A stretch of DNA of 64,000 nucleotides from Lacrimispora sphenoides. Its GTDB lineage: Bacteria; Bacillota; Clostridia; Lachnospirales; Lachnospiraceae. The translations under genes were made by a program, and so were the position numbers. Under the pieces are notes generated by a model. That model worked only from the letters and a program-made list of their open reading frames with translations. It was not told where the DNA came from and did not search any database. Below are positions 50,563-60,533 of this stretch, in pieces (the first letter of the stretch is position 1; each line of letters opens with the position of its first letter). The stretch lies in contig NZ_FOIP01000002.1 of assembly GCF_900105215.1 (NCBI RefSeq), forward strand, positions 2,046,001 to 2,110,000. Direction: 5' to 3'.

Positions 50563-51495
50563 ATGAATAAGCAGAACAATTTATACGGACATCTGGCCGC
50601 CGGATTCTCCATATTCGTATGGGGAACCACTTTTATCTCAACCAAAGTTCTTCTTGAGGCTTTTACTCCTCTTGAAATTTTGTTTTTCCGCTTTCTCATC
50701 GGCTATGTTGCCTTATGGCTGGCTTGTCCCCGCCTTTTGCGGACAAAAAGCAAAAAACAGGAATGTCTTTTCGCAGCCGCCGGAATATGTGGCGTTACTT
50801 TATATTTTCTTATGGAAAATTTTGCGCTCACCATAACCCTCGCTGCCAACGTCAGCGTAATCATTGCCGTAGCCCCATTTTTTACAGCCCTGTTTGACTG
50901 GCTGTTCTTAAAAGGGGATAAACCCGGCCCCCGGTTTCTGGCTGGATTTTTAATAGCTATCATTGGAATCAGCCTGATCAGCTTTCAGAAGTCAGCCGGC
51001 ATGAAGATAAACCCCAAGGGAGATTTTCTTGCACTTGCTGCCGCTGTTACCTGGGCCGCATATTCCGTAATCACAAAAAAAATAGGAGAATACGGCCATG
51101 GGACCGTTGAAACAACAAGGCGTATTTTCTTCTACGGCCTTCTGTTCATGGTTCCTGCGCTGGCAATCCTCCCTTTCCGTCTGGGCTTTTACCGCCTTGC
51201 TGACACAAAGAATTTATTAAATATTCTGTTTTTGGGCCTGGGCGCTTCCGCCCTATGCTTTGCCACCTGGAATTTTGCCGTAAAGGAGCTGGGCTCTGTA
51301 AAGACCAGCGTCTACATCTATGCAGTCCCGGTAATCACCGTGATCTCATCTATGCTGCTGCTTGACGAACGCATCAGTTTCCAGTCTGCCTGCGGAATCG
51401 TGATGACCCTGGTCGGCCTTATGGTTTCTGAAAGTAAGGCCCGGTCAAAAGGCTTTCAGCTCCGGCAGAAAAAACAAGGTTCTGCCCAAAATTAA
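50563..51495 (+). CDS. EamA/DMT-family transporter
   Basis: The 310-residue protein has ten membrane segments arranged as two EamA repeats (first GFSIFVWGTTFISTKVLLEA, second GDFLALAAAVTWAAYSVITK), with a basic cytoplasmic tail (about residues 290-310). The family exports amino acids, nucleosides or other metabolites; the substrate cannot be read from sequence. CAGGAG precedes the ATG by nine bases. Its last 77 bp overlap, tail to tail, the 3' end of the phosphopantetheinyl transferase gene on the other strand. Confidence 0.9.
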   Translation: MNKQNNLYGHLAAGFSIFVWGTTFISTKVLLEAFTPLEILFFRFLIGYVALWLACPRLLRTKSKKQECLFAAAGICGVTLYFLMENFALTITLAANVSVIIAVAPFFTALFDWLFLKGDKPGPRFLAGFLIAIIGISLISFQKSAGMKINPKGDFLALAAAVTWAAYSVITKKIGEYGHGTVETTRRIFFYGLLFMVPALAILPFRLGFYRLADTKNLLNILFLGLGASALCFATWNFAVKELGSVKTSVYIYAVPVITVISSMLLLDERISFQSACGIVMTLVGLMVSESKARSKGFQLRQKKQGSAQN

Positions 51496-52060
51496 TTTCC
51501 TCATCTCCCAGAGTGCATATGGAAAATACATAGCCCCCCTTCAGCATGGTCTGATGGAAGGATGCACCTGGGACAGAGCATGCAAAAGAAGCCTCCTCCT
51601 TCCATTCAAAAGAAATGGAAGTCAGGGGGACGGTAATACCTAGGCCTGCCGCTTTTAAGTAGCTTTCCTTTAATGTCCATATGCGAAAGAAATACTGGGA
51701 ACGCTCTGACTCCGGTATTTCCTCCATACGGTGTCTTTCGGCATCAGAAAAAACCTTTTTAAGGATATTTTGCCGGAAGGGCCGTATCCTCTCCACATCG
51801 ATCCCCACCTGCCTGTCTCCAATTGCGCAGGCTACCAGGCCATCTGTGTGGCTGATGTTATAATGGATGTGAGGAAAGTCCTTTAAATATGGTTTGCCAT
51901 GCTCTTCTTTTAAAATGACCGGCTGGTCATTTAATTCAGAGTCCAATCCATATAAATCCTTAAGTCCCATTCGAAGAAGCTCTTTTCCAAGCCCGTGCTC
52001 CTGCTCCCTCTTTTCCTTTCTCTGGGTTGCTTCATACTTTTCCAGATAAATCCGTACCAT
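51419..52060 (-). CDS. 4'-phosphopantetheinyl transferase, Sfp family
   Basis: The 213-residue protein has the Sfp-type motifs HYNISHTDGLVACAIGD, VGIDVERI (Mg-binding) and FFRIWTLKESYLKAAGLGI. It transfers phosphopantetheine from coenzyme A to carrier-protein domains of fatty acid, polyketide or peptide synthases. No carrier protein or synthase is in the window, so its target is elsewhere. It lies 18 bp after the MBL hydrolase gene. The 3' end overlaps the EamA gene on the other strand by 77 bp; the overlapping part lies after the catalytic motifs. Confidence 0.92.
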   Translation of the reverse strand: MVRIYLEKYEATQRKEKREQEHGLGKELLRMGLKDLYGLDSELNDQPVILKEEHGKPYLKDFPHIHYNISHTDGLVACAIGDRQVGIDVERIRPFRQNILKKVFSDAERHRMEEIPESERSQYFFRIWTLKESYLKAAGLGITVPLTSISFEWKEEASFACSVPGASFHQTMLKGGYVFSICTLGDEEINFGQNLVFSAGAESLLTGPYFQKP

Positions 52061-52078
52061 ACCGTCTTAAACCTTTGT

Positions 52079-52735
52079 CTAAATCCCTGTCCTGTTCCAC
52101 GCCCGGTTTTCCACCGGACTTCCATGACCGAAATATACCTTTCTTGCGCCAAGAGCGCTAATCTTATCCGCGCTTTTTAACATCTCCGCCCTGTTCCAAT
52201 ACACCAGGGACAGCCCGGGATAAAACATATTCATCAGCGCATCACCTACTATGACAGCCTTTTCATCAAGATCAATTCCTATGGACCCTCTGGTATGCCC
52301 CGGCAGCCCCATGATCCTGGCATTGATTCCATAATCCTTCAGCCAGTCACCTTCACCGATAAAGATTTCCGGAGTAAACTCCGGTATCCGGTCCGTTTCA
52401 AAGCTTTTCGCCGTAACCTCCGCAACCGTCATTCCTAACATTCCCTGAAAACGGAGGGGTTCCTTAAAATTGTCCTTTATAAGGCTTAAATCTTCTTTAT
52501 GAAGGGCCACCGGTACTCCCAGTTCCTTCCTAAGATAGGCTGTATTCTGCACATGGTCCGCATGACCATGGGTGAGCACAATCAGTTCCACCTTCGTTTT
52601 CCGGCACTGGGCCAGTACTTTTTCTTCAAATCCGTTCCTTCCAGTATCTACAAGAACGGCTCTTCCATGTTCCTCAATCAGATAGGTGTTCACACTTCCG
52701 CATCTGATCCTTTTTACTTCTGCCAACTTTTTCAT
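52079..52735 (-). CDS. MBL-fold metallo-hydrolase
   Basis: The 218-residue protein has the metallo-beta-lactamase-fold motif LTHGHADHV (about residues 54-62), further ligands GLPGHTRGSIGI and IVGDALMN, and FGHGSPV near the end. This set is typical of glyoxalase-II-like hydrolases. It heads a two-gene unit with the Sfp-type transferase. The ribosome binding site is weak. A promoter about 210 bp upstream predicts a long structured leader. The substrate is unknown. Confidence 0.87.
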   Translation of the reverse strand: MKKLAEVKRIRCGSVNTYLIEEHGRAVLVDTGRNGFEEKVLAQCRKTKVELIVLTHGHADHVQNTAYLRKELGVPVALHKEDLSLIKDNFKEPLRFQGMLGMTVAEVTAKSFETDRIPEFTPEIFIGEGDWLKDYGINARIMGLPGHTRGSIGIDLDEKAVIVGDALMNMFYPGLSLVYWNRAEMLKSADKISALGARKVYFGHGSPVENRAWNRTGI

Positions 52736-52870
52736 CTCACTTTCAAATACATTATTTCTCTGCCGGAAAATGCCCTTGGCACCATTACGCTATTGTTCAT
52801 TGTATTGAAAGAAAGCCTTGTATATTCCCGATTTTTCCTCTATCTTTTTCTGTAAATACAATCAATTACT

Positions 52871-52937
52871 CCGTTTACCGTCTTCGCGGATCGCACCTGT
52901 TTTCCCGTTTTTTCAAACAGGCTTTGGCTTCTTACGG
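52871..52937 (-). ncRNA. Possible structured leader of the MBL-Sfp transcript
   Basis: In the predicted 5' leader, CCTGTTT (52896-52902) pairs with AAACAGG (52915-52921), and CCGT (52878-52881) pairs with ACGG (52934-52937), giving a closed two-stem structure about 10 nt after the predicted start site. It does not match a riboswitch I can name. The rest of the 361-bp gap holds the promoter and the enolase terminator. Confidence 0.35.
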
Positions 52938-52942
52938 CTTAT

Positions 52943-52971
52943 AGCATATCATCCTTTGTCCCTTTCATCAA
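52943..52971 (-). promoter_or_regulatory. Promoter of the MBL-Sfp unit
   Basis: On the minus strand TTGATG (52966-52971), 17 bp and TATGCT (52943-52948). It predicts a leader of about 200 nt before the MBL start. Confidence 0.6.
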
Positions 52972-53042
52972 TTCATTTTCCAATCCGGAACAAAGAGTCT
53001 GCGAAATAAAATACCGCGCTTTAGTTTCGCTGCTTCAGAAGT

Positions 53043-53087
53043 AAAAAAGGCCCGGCAGGTCTAAAATGCCAGACCTGCCGGGCCTTT
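53043..53087 (-). terminator. Intrinsic terminator after enolase
   Basis: Bases 53046-53062 (AAAGGCCCGGCAGGTCT) pair perfectly with 53071-53087 over 17 bp with an eight-base loop. On the minus strand the 3' arm ends in CCTTTTTTAC. It begins 9 bp after the enolase stop codon. Confidence 0.93.
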
Positions 53088-53096
53088 CTCCATTCC

Positions 53097-54398
<1,302 letters not shown>

Positions 54399-54623
54399 TT
54401 ATCTCCTTTTCTTTTAAATGTTTTCCACTATGGAAAGGATCCCTTACTGGAATTCTTTTCAATTTACCTTATCATCTTTCATCATCATAAAGGTTACACT
54501 TCTGATGCCGTTCTCTAAGCTGCTGACTTAATCAAAATTTTGATCCGCCTTGGCAGCCATACTCCATTAATATGGCTTATTTCCATTATTATTATGAGTT
54601 AGTTTGTCCTAATTCATAGAATG

Positions 54624-54652
54624 ATCATATCACATTTTACCAGAAATTTCAA
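54624..54652 (-). promoter_or_regulatory. Enolase promoter
   Basis: On the minus strand TTGAAA (54647-54652), 17 bp and TATGAT (54624-54629). It predicts a 5' leader of about 220 nt that contains a GCCATA/TATGGC hairpin near 54558-54578. The 384-bp gap between enolase and the purine permease holds this promoter, the leader and the permease terminator. Confidence 0.78.
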
Positions 54653-54692
54653 CACTGACATTGATAATTATTACTGATTTTTCCTTTAATGA

Positions 54693-54736
54693 GAAAAAAA
54701 GCTTCTGCCCCAGCGTGATACTGGGACAAAAGCTTA
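54693..54736 (-). terminator. Intrinsic terminator after the purine permease gene
   Basis: AAGCTTCTGCCCCAG (from 54699) pairs with CTGGGACAAAAGCTT (54721-54735), with small mismatches. On the minus strand it runs into seven T. It lies 44 bp after the stop codon. Confidence 0.85.
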
Positions 54737-54779
54737 AAATTTCTGCAGAATCCACCAATGAATATTCTAAAACCTGAAC

Positions 54780-56135
54780 TTACAGAAAAGCCTGTAATGC
54801 AAAGTTTACAATAAACAGAATGGTTGCTATTATAATAATAGGATTTAACTCATTTGCTTTCTTTTTACAGATCTTTACGATGCAGTAGAAAATAAATGCT
54901 GTTGCAATTCCATAGGAAATGCTGTAGCAAAGTGCCATAAACACGCCTGCAAAGAAGGCAGGAACTGATTCTTCTAACTGACTCCAGTCAATCTCCTTGA
55001 ACGAAGAAATCATCATACAGCCAACAATAACAAGAGCCGGAGCCGTTGCTACAGATGGAATTGCACTGATAAAGGAGGCTAAGAATGCACTTATGGCAAA
55101 ACAAACAGCTACAACTACGGAAGTTAGCCCGGTACGTCCGCCAGCTCCGATACCTGCTGCACTTTCCACATAAGTGGTTGTGTTTGAGGTACCAAAAATG
55201 GCTCCAATGGAAGTCGCTGTTGCATCTGCAAATAACGCTTTATCCATCTTGGAAGAGAACCCTTTGCCTGACTCTAAGGAAGCTTCATCTTCCGCACTAA
55301 AGATTCCGCTTCTGCGGCCTGTTCCAATAAAAGTTCCGATGGTGTCAAAGGTATCGGATAAGCTGAATGAGAAAATAGTTATTAATACCAGAGGAAGCTT
55401 AGCCGCATCGCTAAATAAGGCGGGAAGTCCTTCTGCCGTAAAAATTACTCCGAACGTCGTTGGAAGCACTGATAAAGCTTCTGAAAAGTTCACGGTATCT
55501 CCTGTCTTTGTAATGCCTAACGGAATACCGATCATAGTTGTTAAAATAATACCGATTAATATACCGCCCTTTACATCCATAACAGTTAATATAACAATTA
55601 ATATAAGACCAATAATAAATAAAATAAGAGCTTTTGTTGAAATCACTGACATTGCTGGAACGCCTGCTGCAAAATTGATGGCACCTGCATTCAAAAGACC
55701 TATGTAAGCAATGAAGATACCAATGCCTCCGCCGATGGCATTCTGCAGACTTACAGGAATGGCCTTGATGATATACTTACGTATCCTGGTTACTGTGATG
55801 AAAATGTTAAGGAGTCCGCAGACGAAAACCATTGATAAAGCCTGCTGCCATGTAAATTTCAGTCCAAAGCAAACAGTGTAAACAAAAAATGCATTTAAAC
55901 CCATACCTGGTGCCTGAGCATAGGGTACATTGGCTACAAGCCCCATAACTAAAGTCCCTATAATCGCAGAAATAATGGTTGCTAAAAATACAGCTCCCCA
56001 CTCCATACCTGCCTGGCTTAAGGTATTCGGATTCACGATAATTATGTACGCCATGGCAAAAAATGTGGTGATTCCAGCAATAATCTCAGTAGTAACATTC
56101 GTTCCATTTTCCTTGAGTTTAAAAAACTGCTCCAT
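54780..56135 (-). CDS. NCS2-family purine permease (AzgA/PbuG type)
   Basis: The 451-residue membrane protein begins MEQFFKLKENGTNVTTEI and has the AzgA-type features AGITTFFAMAYIIIVNP, NVPYAQAPGMGLNAFF, LFDTIGTF-like DTFDTIGTFIGTG, GTSNTTTYVESAAGIG and GGRTGLTSV, with about 12-14 spans. It imports adenine, guanine or hypoxanthine with protons. The ATG at 56135 has AAGGAG seven bases upstream. No purine riboswitch is visible in the short leader. Confidence 0.92.
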   Translation of the reverse strand: MEQFFKLKENGTNVTTEIIAGITTFFAMAYIIIVNPNTLSQAGMEWGAVFLATIISAIIGTLVMGLVANVPYAQAPGMGLNAFFVYTVCFGLKFTWQQALSMVFVCGLLNIFITVTRIRKYIIKAIPVSLQNAIGGGIGIFIAYIGLLNAGAINFAAGVPAMSVISTKALILFIIGLILIVILTVMDVKGGILIGIILTTMIGIPLGITKTGDTVNFSEALSVLPTTFGVIFTAEGLPALFSDAAKLPLVLITIFSFSLSDTFDTIGTFIGTGRRSGIFSAEDEASLESGKGFSSKMDKALFADATATSIGAIFGTSNTTTYVESAAGIGAGGRTGLTSVVVAVCFAISAFLASFISAIPSVATAPALVIVGCMMISSFKEIDWSQLEESVPAFFAGVFMALCYSISYGIATAFIFYCIVKICKKKANELNPIIIIATILFIVNFALQAFL

Positions 56136-56191
56136 GGTAAAACTCCTTTTCATTTTATTTTGAGAGATTCTCGTTTTTTAGTTACCTCTCT

Positions 56192-56220
56192 ATTATATCT
56201 ATTTTTTCTCATCTCTTCAA
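56192..56220 (-). promoter_or_regulatory. Promoter of the purine permease gene
   Basis: On the minus strand TTGAAG (56215-56220), 17 bp and TATAAT (56192-56197). The leader is only about 50 nt and holds a short GAGA..TCTC hairpin, too small for a purine riboswitch. Confidence 0.78.
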
Positions 56221-56445
56221 GAAAATTTAATAAAATTTTAATGTTTTGTTTATTATTATTTTTAATTTGATTTATTAGCATATTTAATATTTAAAAAGTA
56301 ATAATTAATACTGCTTATTTAACATGGGTTGCTGGCGCGCATTTTTACAGTTTAACTGCTATTTCAGTGGGAGCCCGAATGTATGAGGGGATAGGTAGGC
56401 GTTAGGATGTGAAAAGCTCATCGTTTAGGTCTTGTTTTTGGTATT
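56221..56445. other. AT-rich intergenic stretch without a recognised feature
   Basis: The first 100 bases are very AT-rich (an UP-element-like region for the promoter next to it). The remaining part has more balanced composition and no open frame with a ribosome binding site, no stem with a T-run and no repeat shared with other parts of the window. Confidence 0.5.
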
Positions 56446-56498
56446 GAAAAAGCCGGGAAGGTACATAGAATAAGATTCTATTATACCTTCCCGGCTTT
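56446..56498 (-). terminator. Intrinsic terminator after the small RDAC-type gene
   Basis: AGCCGGGAAGGTA (56451-56463) and TACCTTCCCGGCT (56484-56496) form a perfect 13-bp stem, extended by TAGAAT/ATTCTA inside. On the minus strand it is followed by TTTTTCAATACC. It ends the trpS transcript. Confidence 0.9.
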
Positions 56499-56511
56499 CC
56501 TGTCTCAGATA

Positions 56512-56754
56512 TCACAACAGCCAGAAGTCTGTTTTACCTTCTCCATATTCCAGCTTAAAACGAAGTCTGCCAAAAAACTCCTCCAGAGCCTCATAAAGCT
56601 CCTCCCATTGTCCGCTGCTGGTTGTTTCCTGGAATGTTTCGATCCAGCACGACTGTTTCCCACAGGCGTCCCTTAAATGGATCTTAAATTCCAGGCCTTT
56701 GTTTTTGATAAATTCATTGCATTGTAAGATCTCGGTGATAGAAACAATCTTCAT
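56512..56754 (-). CDS. Small conserved protein, RDAC-type, function unknown
   Basis: The 80-residue acidic protein contains HLRDACGKQSCWIE (about residues 26-39), where the RDACG motif matches what has been called the RDAC family in clostridial genomes; I recall the name but cannot check it here. It has no signal peptide or membrane span. A LYEALEEFFGRL helix and a KTDFWLL ending follow. GAGG lies five bases before the ATG, and the gene is 8 bp after trpS in the same transcript. The two conserved cysteines could bind a metal or form a redox pair; that is speculation. Confidence 0.75.
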   Translation of the reverse strand: MKIVSITEILQCNEFIKNKGLEFKIHLRDACGKQSCWIETFQETTSSGQWEELYEALEEFFGRLRFKLEYGEGKTDFWLL

Positions 56755-56762
56755 ATACGCCT

Positions 56763-57854
56763 CTATTCCTGGCCCTTATACTTCCTTGCCTGCTCCTCAA
56801 TGTACTCCAGATCATCAAAATAATTGATCTTCATGGCATCTTTCACACCCTTTAAGGTCCGGGCTGCCATTGCCTCAGCTTTGTCACTTCCCTCTTTTAA
56901 TATCTGGTATACGTAAGGGATGTTTGCCTCGTATTCTTTTCTTCTTCTGCGGATAGGCTCTAACTCTGCCTGAAGGATGCTGTTTAAGAACCGCTTCACC
57001 TTCACATCGCCTAAGCCGCCCCGTTTGTAGTGGTCTTTAAGCTCGTCAAGATTCTTATAATCCGGCAGATATATTTCAAAATCTTCATCTTTGCAGAATG
57101 CATCAAGGTAGGTGAATACCGTATTTCCTTCCACCTCTCCTGGGTCGGAAACCTGGATGTGATTCGGGTCTGTATACATGCTCATGACCTTTTTCTTTAC
57201 TTCTTCTTCCGGATCGGATAAATAGATGCAGTTTCCAAGGGACTTGCTCATCTTGGCTTTTCCGTCGGTTCCTGGAAGACGTAAGCAGGCCTTATTATTC
57301 GGAAGCAGGATCTCCGGCTCCACAAGGGCTTCGCCGTAGACGGAATTGAACTTCCGTACAATTTCCCTGGTCTGCTCAATCATGGGCTCCTGATCCTCTC
57401 CTACGGGCACTGTGGTGGCCTGGAACGCCGTAATGTCAGCTGCCTGGCTGATCGGATAGGTGAAGAAGCCTACTGGGATGCTGGTTTCAAAGTTTCTCAT
57501 GGCGATCTCAGATTTTACCGTAGGATTCCGCTGCAGCCTGGATACGGTTACCAGGTTCATATAGTAAAAGGACAATTCCGTAAGCTCCGGGATCTGGGAC
57601 TGGATGAAAAGGGTGCATTTCTTCGGGTCCAGACCGCAGGAAAGGTAATCCAGCGCAACCTCTATGATATTTTGACGAACTTTTTCCGGATTATCGGCAT
57701 TGTCCGTAAGTGCCTGTGCATCCGCTATCATGATAAAAATCTCGTCAAATTCACCGGAATTCTGCAGCTCCACCCTGCGCTTTAATGAACCAACGTAGTG
57801 GCCGATATGGAGCTTACCGGTGGGCCGGTCCCCTGTTAAAATAATCTTTCCCAT
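56763..57854 (-). CDS. trpS: Tryptophan-tRNA ligase
   Basis: The 363-residue enzyme begins [22 protein letters not shown] with the class-I HIGH motif, has [10 protein letters not shown], the tryptophan-pocket region and [15 protein letters not shown], and the KMSKS motif in [11 protein letters not shown]. It charges tRNA-Trp. The ATG at 57854 has GGAGG five bases upstream; a 63-codon longer frame runs through a highly structured leader and is rejected. It is followed by the small RDAC-type gene and a terminator. The gene lacks a T-box but has an unusual folded leader. Confidence 0.95.
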   Translation of the reverse strand: MGKIILTGDRPTGKLHIGHYVGSLKRRVELQNSGEFDEIFIMIADAQALTDNADNPEKVRQNIIEVALDYLSCGLDPKKCTLFIQSQIPELTELSFYYMNLVTVSRLQRNPTVKSEIAMRNFETSIPVGFFTYPISQAADITAFQATTVPVGEDQEPMIEQTREIVRKFNSVYGEALVEPEILLPNNKACLRLPGTDGKAKMSKSLGNCIYLSDPEEEVKKKVMSMYTDPNHIQVSDPGEVEGNTVFTYLDAFCKDEDFEIYLPDYKNLDELKDHYKRGGLGDVKVKRFLNSILQAELEPIRRRRKEYEANIPYVYQILKEGSDKAEAMAARTLKGVKDAMKINYFDDLEYIEEQARKYKGQE

Positions 57855-57886
57855 TTTTACCTCCAGATATTTTGTATCGTAAATCC

Positions 57887-58012
57887 GTAGTGCAGGGATC
57901 GAATCCGGAGGATTCGATCCCTCACGGGCATTCGCCCTATGAAACAAGCCATGAAAAGATTTTCTTATGTGCGAGCACAACGAAAATCTTTTCATGCCCT
58001 GTTTCGCACTAC
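57887..58012 (-). ncRNA. Four-way-junction structured leader element upstream of trpS
   Basis: GTAGTGC (57887-57893) pairs with GCACTAC (58006-58012) to close three stems without gaps: a perfect 13-bp hairpin (57894-57906 with 57910-57922), a 4-bp GGGC/GCCC hairpin with four-base loop (57926-57937), and a long arm (57941-58005) with GAAAC/GTTTC, a perfect 15-bp stem (57950-57964 with 57982-57996) and a GTGC/GCAC tip. Only three bases separate the inner stems on either side of the 4-bp hairpin. On the trpS transcript it starts about 10 nt after the predicted start site. It could be a regulatory RNA or a small mobile palindromic element. No T-box sequence is present. Confidence 0.6.
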
Positions 58013-58029
58013 TCATTGCTTTCGTGGAT

Positions 58030-58057
58030 ATTATACCATTCATTCGATATTTGTCAA
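58030..58057 (-). promoter_or_regulatory. Perfect-consensus promoter of trpS
   Basis: On the minus strand TTGACA (58052-58057), 16 bp and TATAAT (58030-58035). It starts only about 10 bp after the metH stop codon and predicts a leader of about 170 nt, of which the four-way junction takes 126. Confidence 0.85.
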
Positions 58058-58066
58058 TCGAACGTC

Positions 58067-60505
58067 TTATTTTACCTGAAATAGTCCTTCCGCATAATTC
58101 ACTGAAGCCATGGCATCCCTGCAGTACTGATCCGCACCAATGGTTTTTGCATATCCTTCCGTAAGAACCGCACCTCCTACCATCACTTTTGTGGAAGGAG
58201 CGGTTTCCCTAAGCTGCCTGATGGTCTCTTCCATGCTGGGGACGGTGGTGGTCATGAGGGCGCTTAAGCCTACCAGCTTTACTTCATCCTTCACTGCGGT
58301 TTCCACGATCCTTTCCGGAGGAACATCTTTTCCCAGGTCAATAACGTCATAGCCGTAGTTTTCCAGGAGGACCTTAACAATATTCTTTCCGATATCGTGA
58401 ATATCTCCCTTGACCGTAGCCAGGATGATCTTTCCCTTTTTCTCCTGTGCTACGCCGCCTTCCGCCATCTTCTCTTTTATGACTTCAAAGGCTGCCTTGG
58501 CCGCTTCTGCGCTCATCAGAAGCTGTGGAAGGAATACTGTTCCATTTTCAAAGCCCTTTCCTACCCGGTCAAGTGCCGGTATCATCTCCCCATTTATAAT
58601 GGTTAAAGGCTCCTGCTCTCTTAAAAGCTCTGTTACTGCTGCATATGCACGATCTTTAAGGCCTTTTGCAATGCTTTCTGACAGGGACATCTCCCCTCCG
58701 GAAACGCCTCCTGACAGAGAAGAGGTCCCTGGCCTCACGGTCTCACCCAGAGTAGCTACCTGGCCGCTGTAAACCGTGATGTAGCCACTGCACTGTGGAT
58801 CCATATCTGCAAGAGTCAGGAAGCTGTAATAGGAACGCATCATGGCTTCTGATTTGGGGTTTATGATGGCTGCGCTTAGGCCGTTTTGTAGGGCCATTGT
58901 GAAAAAGGCGGCATTGATGATTTCTCTCTGCGGAAGCCCGAAGGAAATGTTGGAAACGCCAAGTATGGTCCTGCCTCCCAGCTCATCTCTGACCCGTCTT
59001 AAAGTTTCAAGGGTCGTCAGTGCTCCCCGGCTGTCAGAGCTTACGGTCATGCAGAGGGCATCTATTATAATATCTTTCTTATCAATTCCATATTCTGCGG
59101 CCTTATTGTAGATTTTCTTTGCAACAGCGATCCTGCCCTCTGCTGTTTCAGGAATGCCGTCTTCATCAAGGGCAAGAGCGACCACAACGCCTCCATATTG
59201 TTTTACCAGAGGAAAAATAGCCTCCATCACTTCTTTTTTCCCATTTACGGAATTAATAAGAGGCTTTCCATTATAAACCCTCATTGCCCGTTCCATTGCC
59301 TCTATATTGGAGGTATCGATCTGAAGAGGCAGGTCGATGATGCTCTGAAGCTCCCCTATCACTTCCACCATCATGGAAGGCTCATCAATTTCAGGAAGTC
59401 CCACATTCACATCCAGGACATGTGCTCCATTGTCCTGCTGAGCCACTCCCTCACGGAGAATATATTCCAGGTTATGATCCCGAAGGGCCTGCTTGAATTT
59501 CGATTTTCCCGTTGGATTGATCCTCTCTCCGATGATGATCGGTTCCCTGTCAATCACAACCGCCTGTGCATAGGAAGAGATCACGGTACGGTTTTTCTTA
59601 TCCGGCAGTCTCACAGGAAGGTCTTTGCAGAGAGCCACTGTTTTCTCAATATGTTCCGGCGTGGTTCCGCAGCAGCCGCCGATCACACAGGCTCCTTCCT
59701 CTGCAATTTCCTTCATAGCAGCCGCAAACTCAGCCGCATCGATATCATATACCGTTTTTCCGCCTTCGCTTCTTGGAAGTCCTGCATTGGGATTGACGAT
59801 GACCGGTATGGAAACCACCTTCATGATATCCCTTAAAATGCCCTTCATCTGTATCGGACCCAGGCCGCAGTTGATTCCCAGGGCGTCAACTCCCAGGCCT
59901 TCTAAAAGGGCAACGGTAGATTCAACATTTCCTCCGGTTAAAAGCTTTCCTTTATCATCAAAAATCGTGGTCACGAATACGGGAAGACTGCAGTTTTCCT
60001 TTGCAGCCAGTACAGCCGCCTTGGCCTCGTAGCTGTCGCTCATGGTCTCAATGAGCACCAGGTCAGCTCCCTCCCGCTCTCCGATTTTAACTACCTGGGA
60101 AAACATTTTGTAAGCATCCTCAAAGGCCAGATCCCCTAAAGGCTTTAAAAGCTTTCCTGTAGGGCCTAAATCAAGGGCAATATACCCCTTTTCCTTTCCG
60201 GCCGGATAAGAAGCTGTCTCCACCGCATTCTTTGCATTTTTTAAGGCTGCAGTCACTACCTCTTCCAGATCGAATTCCGCACCTTTATAAAATTTCAGCC
60301 CATTGGCTCCAAAGGTATTTGTTTTTATGATGTCTGCACCTGCTTCCAGATAATCACGGTGAAGCTTTGTAATGATATCCGGATGCTTTACATTCCATGT
60401 TTCCGGCAGTTCTCCCGGTTCCAGGCCGTTTGCCTGCAAAAGGCTTCCCGTTCCACCGTCAAAAAATACAATCCTCTTCTTTATCTCTTCTAAAATCGCT
60501 GCCAT
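58067..60505 (-). CDS. metH: Cobalamin-dependent methionine synthase, without reactivation domain
   Basis: The 812-residue protein has a homocysteine S-methyltransferase domain (about 1-300; [13 protein letters not shown], zinc cysteines in [12 protein letters not shown]), a pterin-binding domain (about 325-590; [30 protein letters not shown]), a B12-binding cap helix region and a cobalamin-binding domain with the lower-ligand motif [19 protein letters not shown]. The C-terminal SAM-dependent reactivation domain of E. coli MetH is missing; a homologous separate protein is encoded 28 bp upstream. GGAGGG lies five bases before the ATG at 60505. It makes methionine from homocysteine and methyl-tetrahydrofolate. 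Confidence 0.95.
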   Translation of the reverse strand: MAAILEEIKKRIVFFDGGTGSLLQANGLEPGELPETWNVKHPDIITKLHRDYLEAGADIIKTNTFGANGLKFYKGAEFDLEEVVTAALKNAKNAVETASYPAGKEKGYIALDLGPTGKLLKPLGDLAFEDAYKMFSQVVKIGEREGADLVLIETMSDSYEAKAAVLAAKENCSLPVFVTTIFDDKGKLLTGGNVESTVALLEGLGVDALGINCGLGPIQMKGILRDIMKVVSIPVIVNPNAGLPRSEGGKTVYDIDAAEFAAAMKEIAEEGACVIGGCCGTTPEHIEKTVALCKDLPVRLPDKKNRTVISSYAQAVVIDREPIIIGERINPTGKSKFKQALRDHNLEYILREGVAQQDNGAHVLDVNVGLPEIDEPSMMVEVIGELQSIIDLPLQIDTSNIEAMERAMRVYNGKPLINSVNGKKEVMEAIFPLVKQYGGVVVALALDEDGIPETAEGRIAVAKKIYNKAAEYGIDKKDIIIDALCMTVSSDSRGALTTLETLRRVRDELGGRTILGVSNISFGLPQREIINAAFFTMALQNGLSAAIINPKSEAMMRSYYSFLTLADMDPQCSGYITVYSGQVATLGETVRPGTSSLSGGVSGGEMSLSESIAKGLKDRAYAAVTELLREQEPLTIINGEMIPALDRVGKGFENGTVFLPQLLMSAEAAKAAFEVIKEKMAEGGVAQEKKGKIILATVKGDIHDIGKNIVKVLLENYGYDVIDLGKDVPPERIVETAVKDEVKLVGLSALMTTTVPSMEETIRQLRETAPSTKVMVGGAVLTEGYAKTIGADQYCRDAMASVNYAEGLFQVK

Positions 60506-60533
60506 ACATTCCCTCCATCTGCGTTTGTATCTT

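Noticed and set aside
56136..56192. Purine riboswitch before the NCS2 permease
   Set aside because: The predicted leader is only about 50 nt and does not contain the three-helix purine aptamer pattern.
57894..57937. A tRNA gene (the GGATTCGATCCC hairpin looks like a T-arm)
   Set aside because: The stem is 13 bp with a three-base loop, there is no anticodon arm of correct size, and no CCA-like acceptor end.
57855..58025. T-box riboswitch for trpS
   Set aside because: The leader lacks the AGGGTGG-ACCGCG T-box sequence and a terminator/antiterminator pair with a T-run.
57855..58043. A 63-codon N-terminal extension of TrpS
   Set aside because: It runs through the four-way-junction element; the GGAGG-ATG at 57854 gives the normal TrpS N-terminus.
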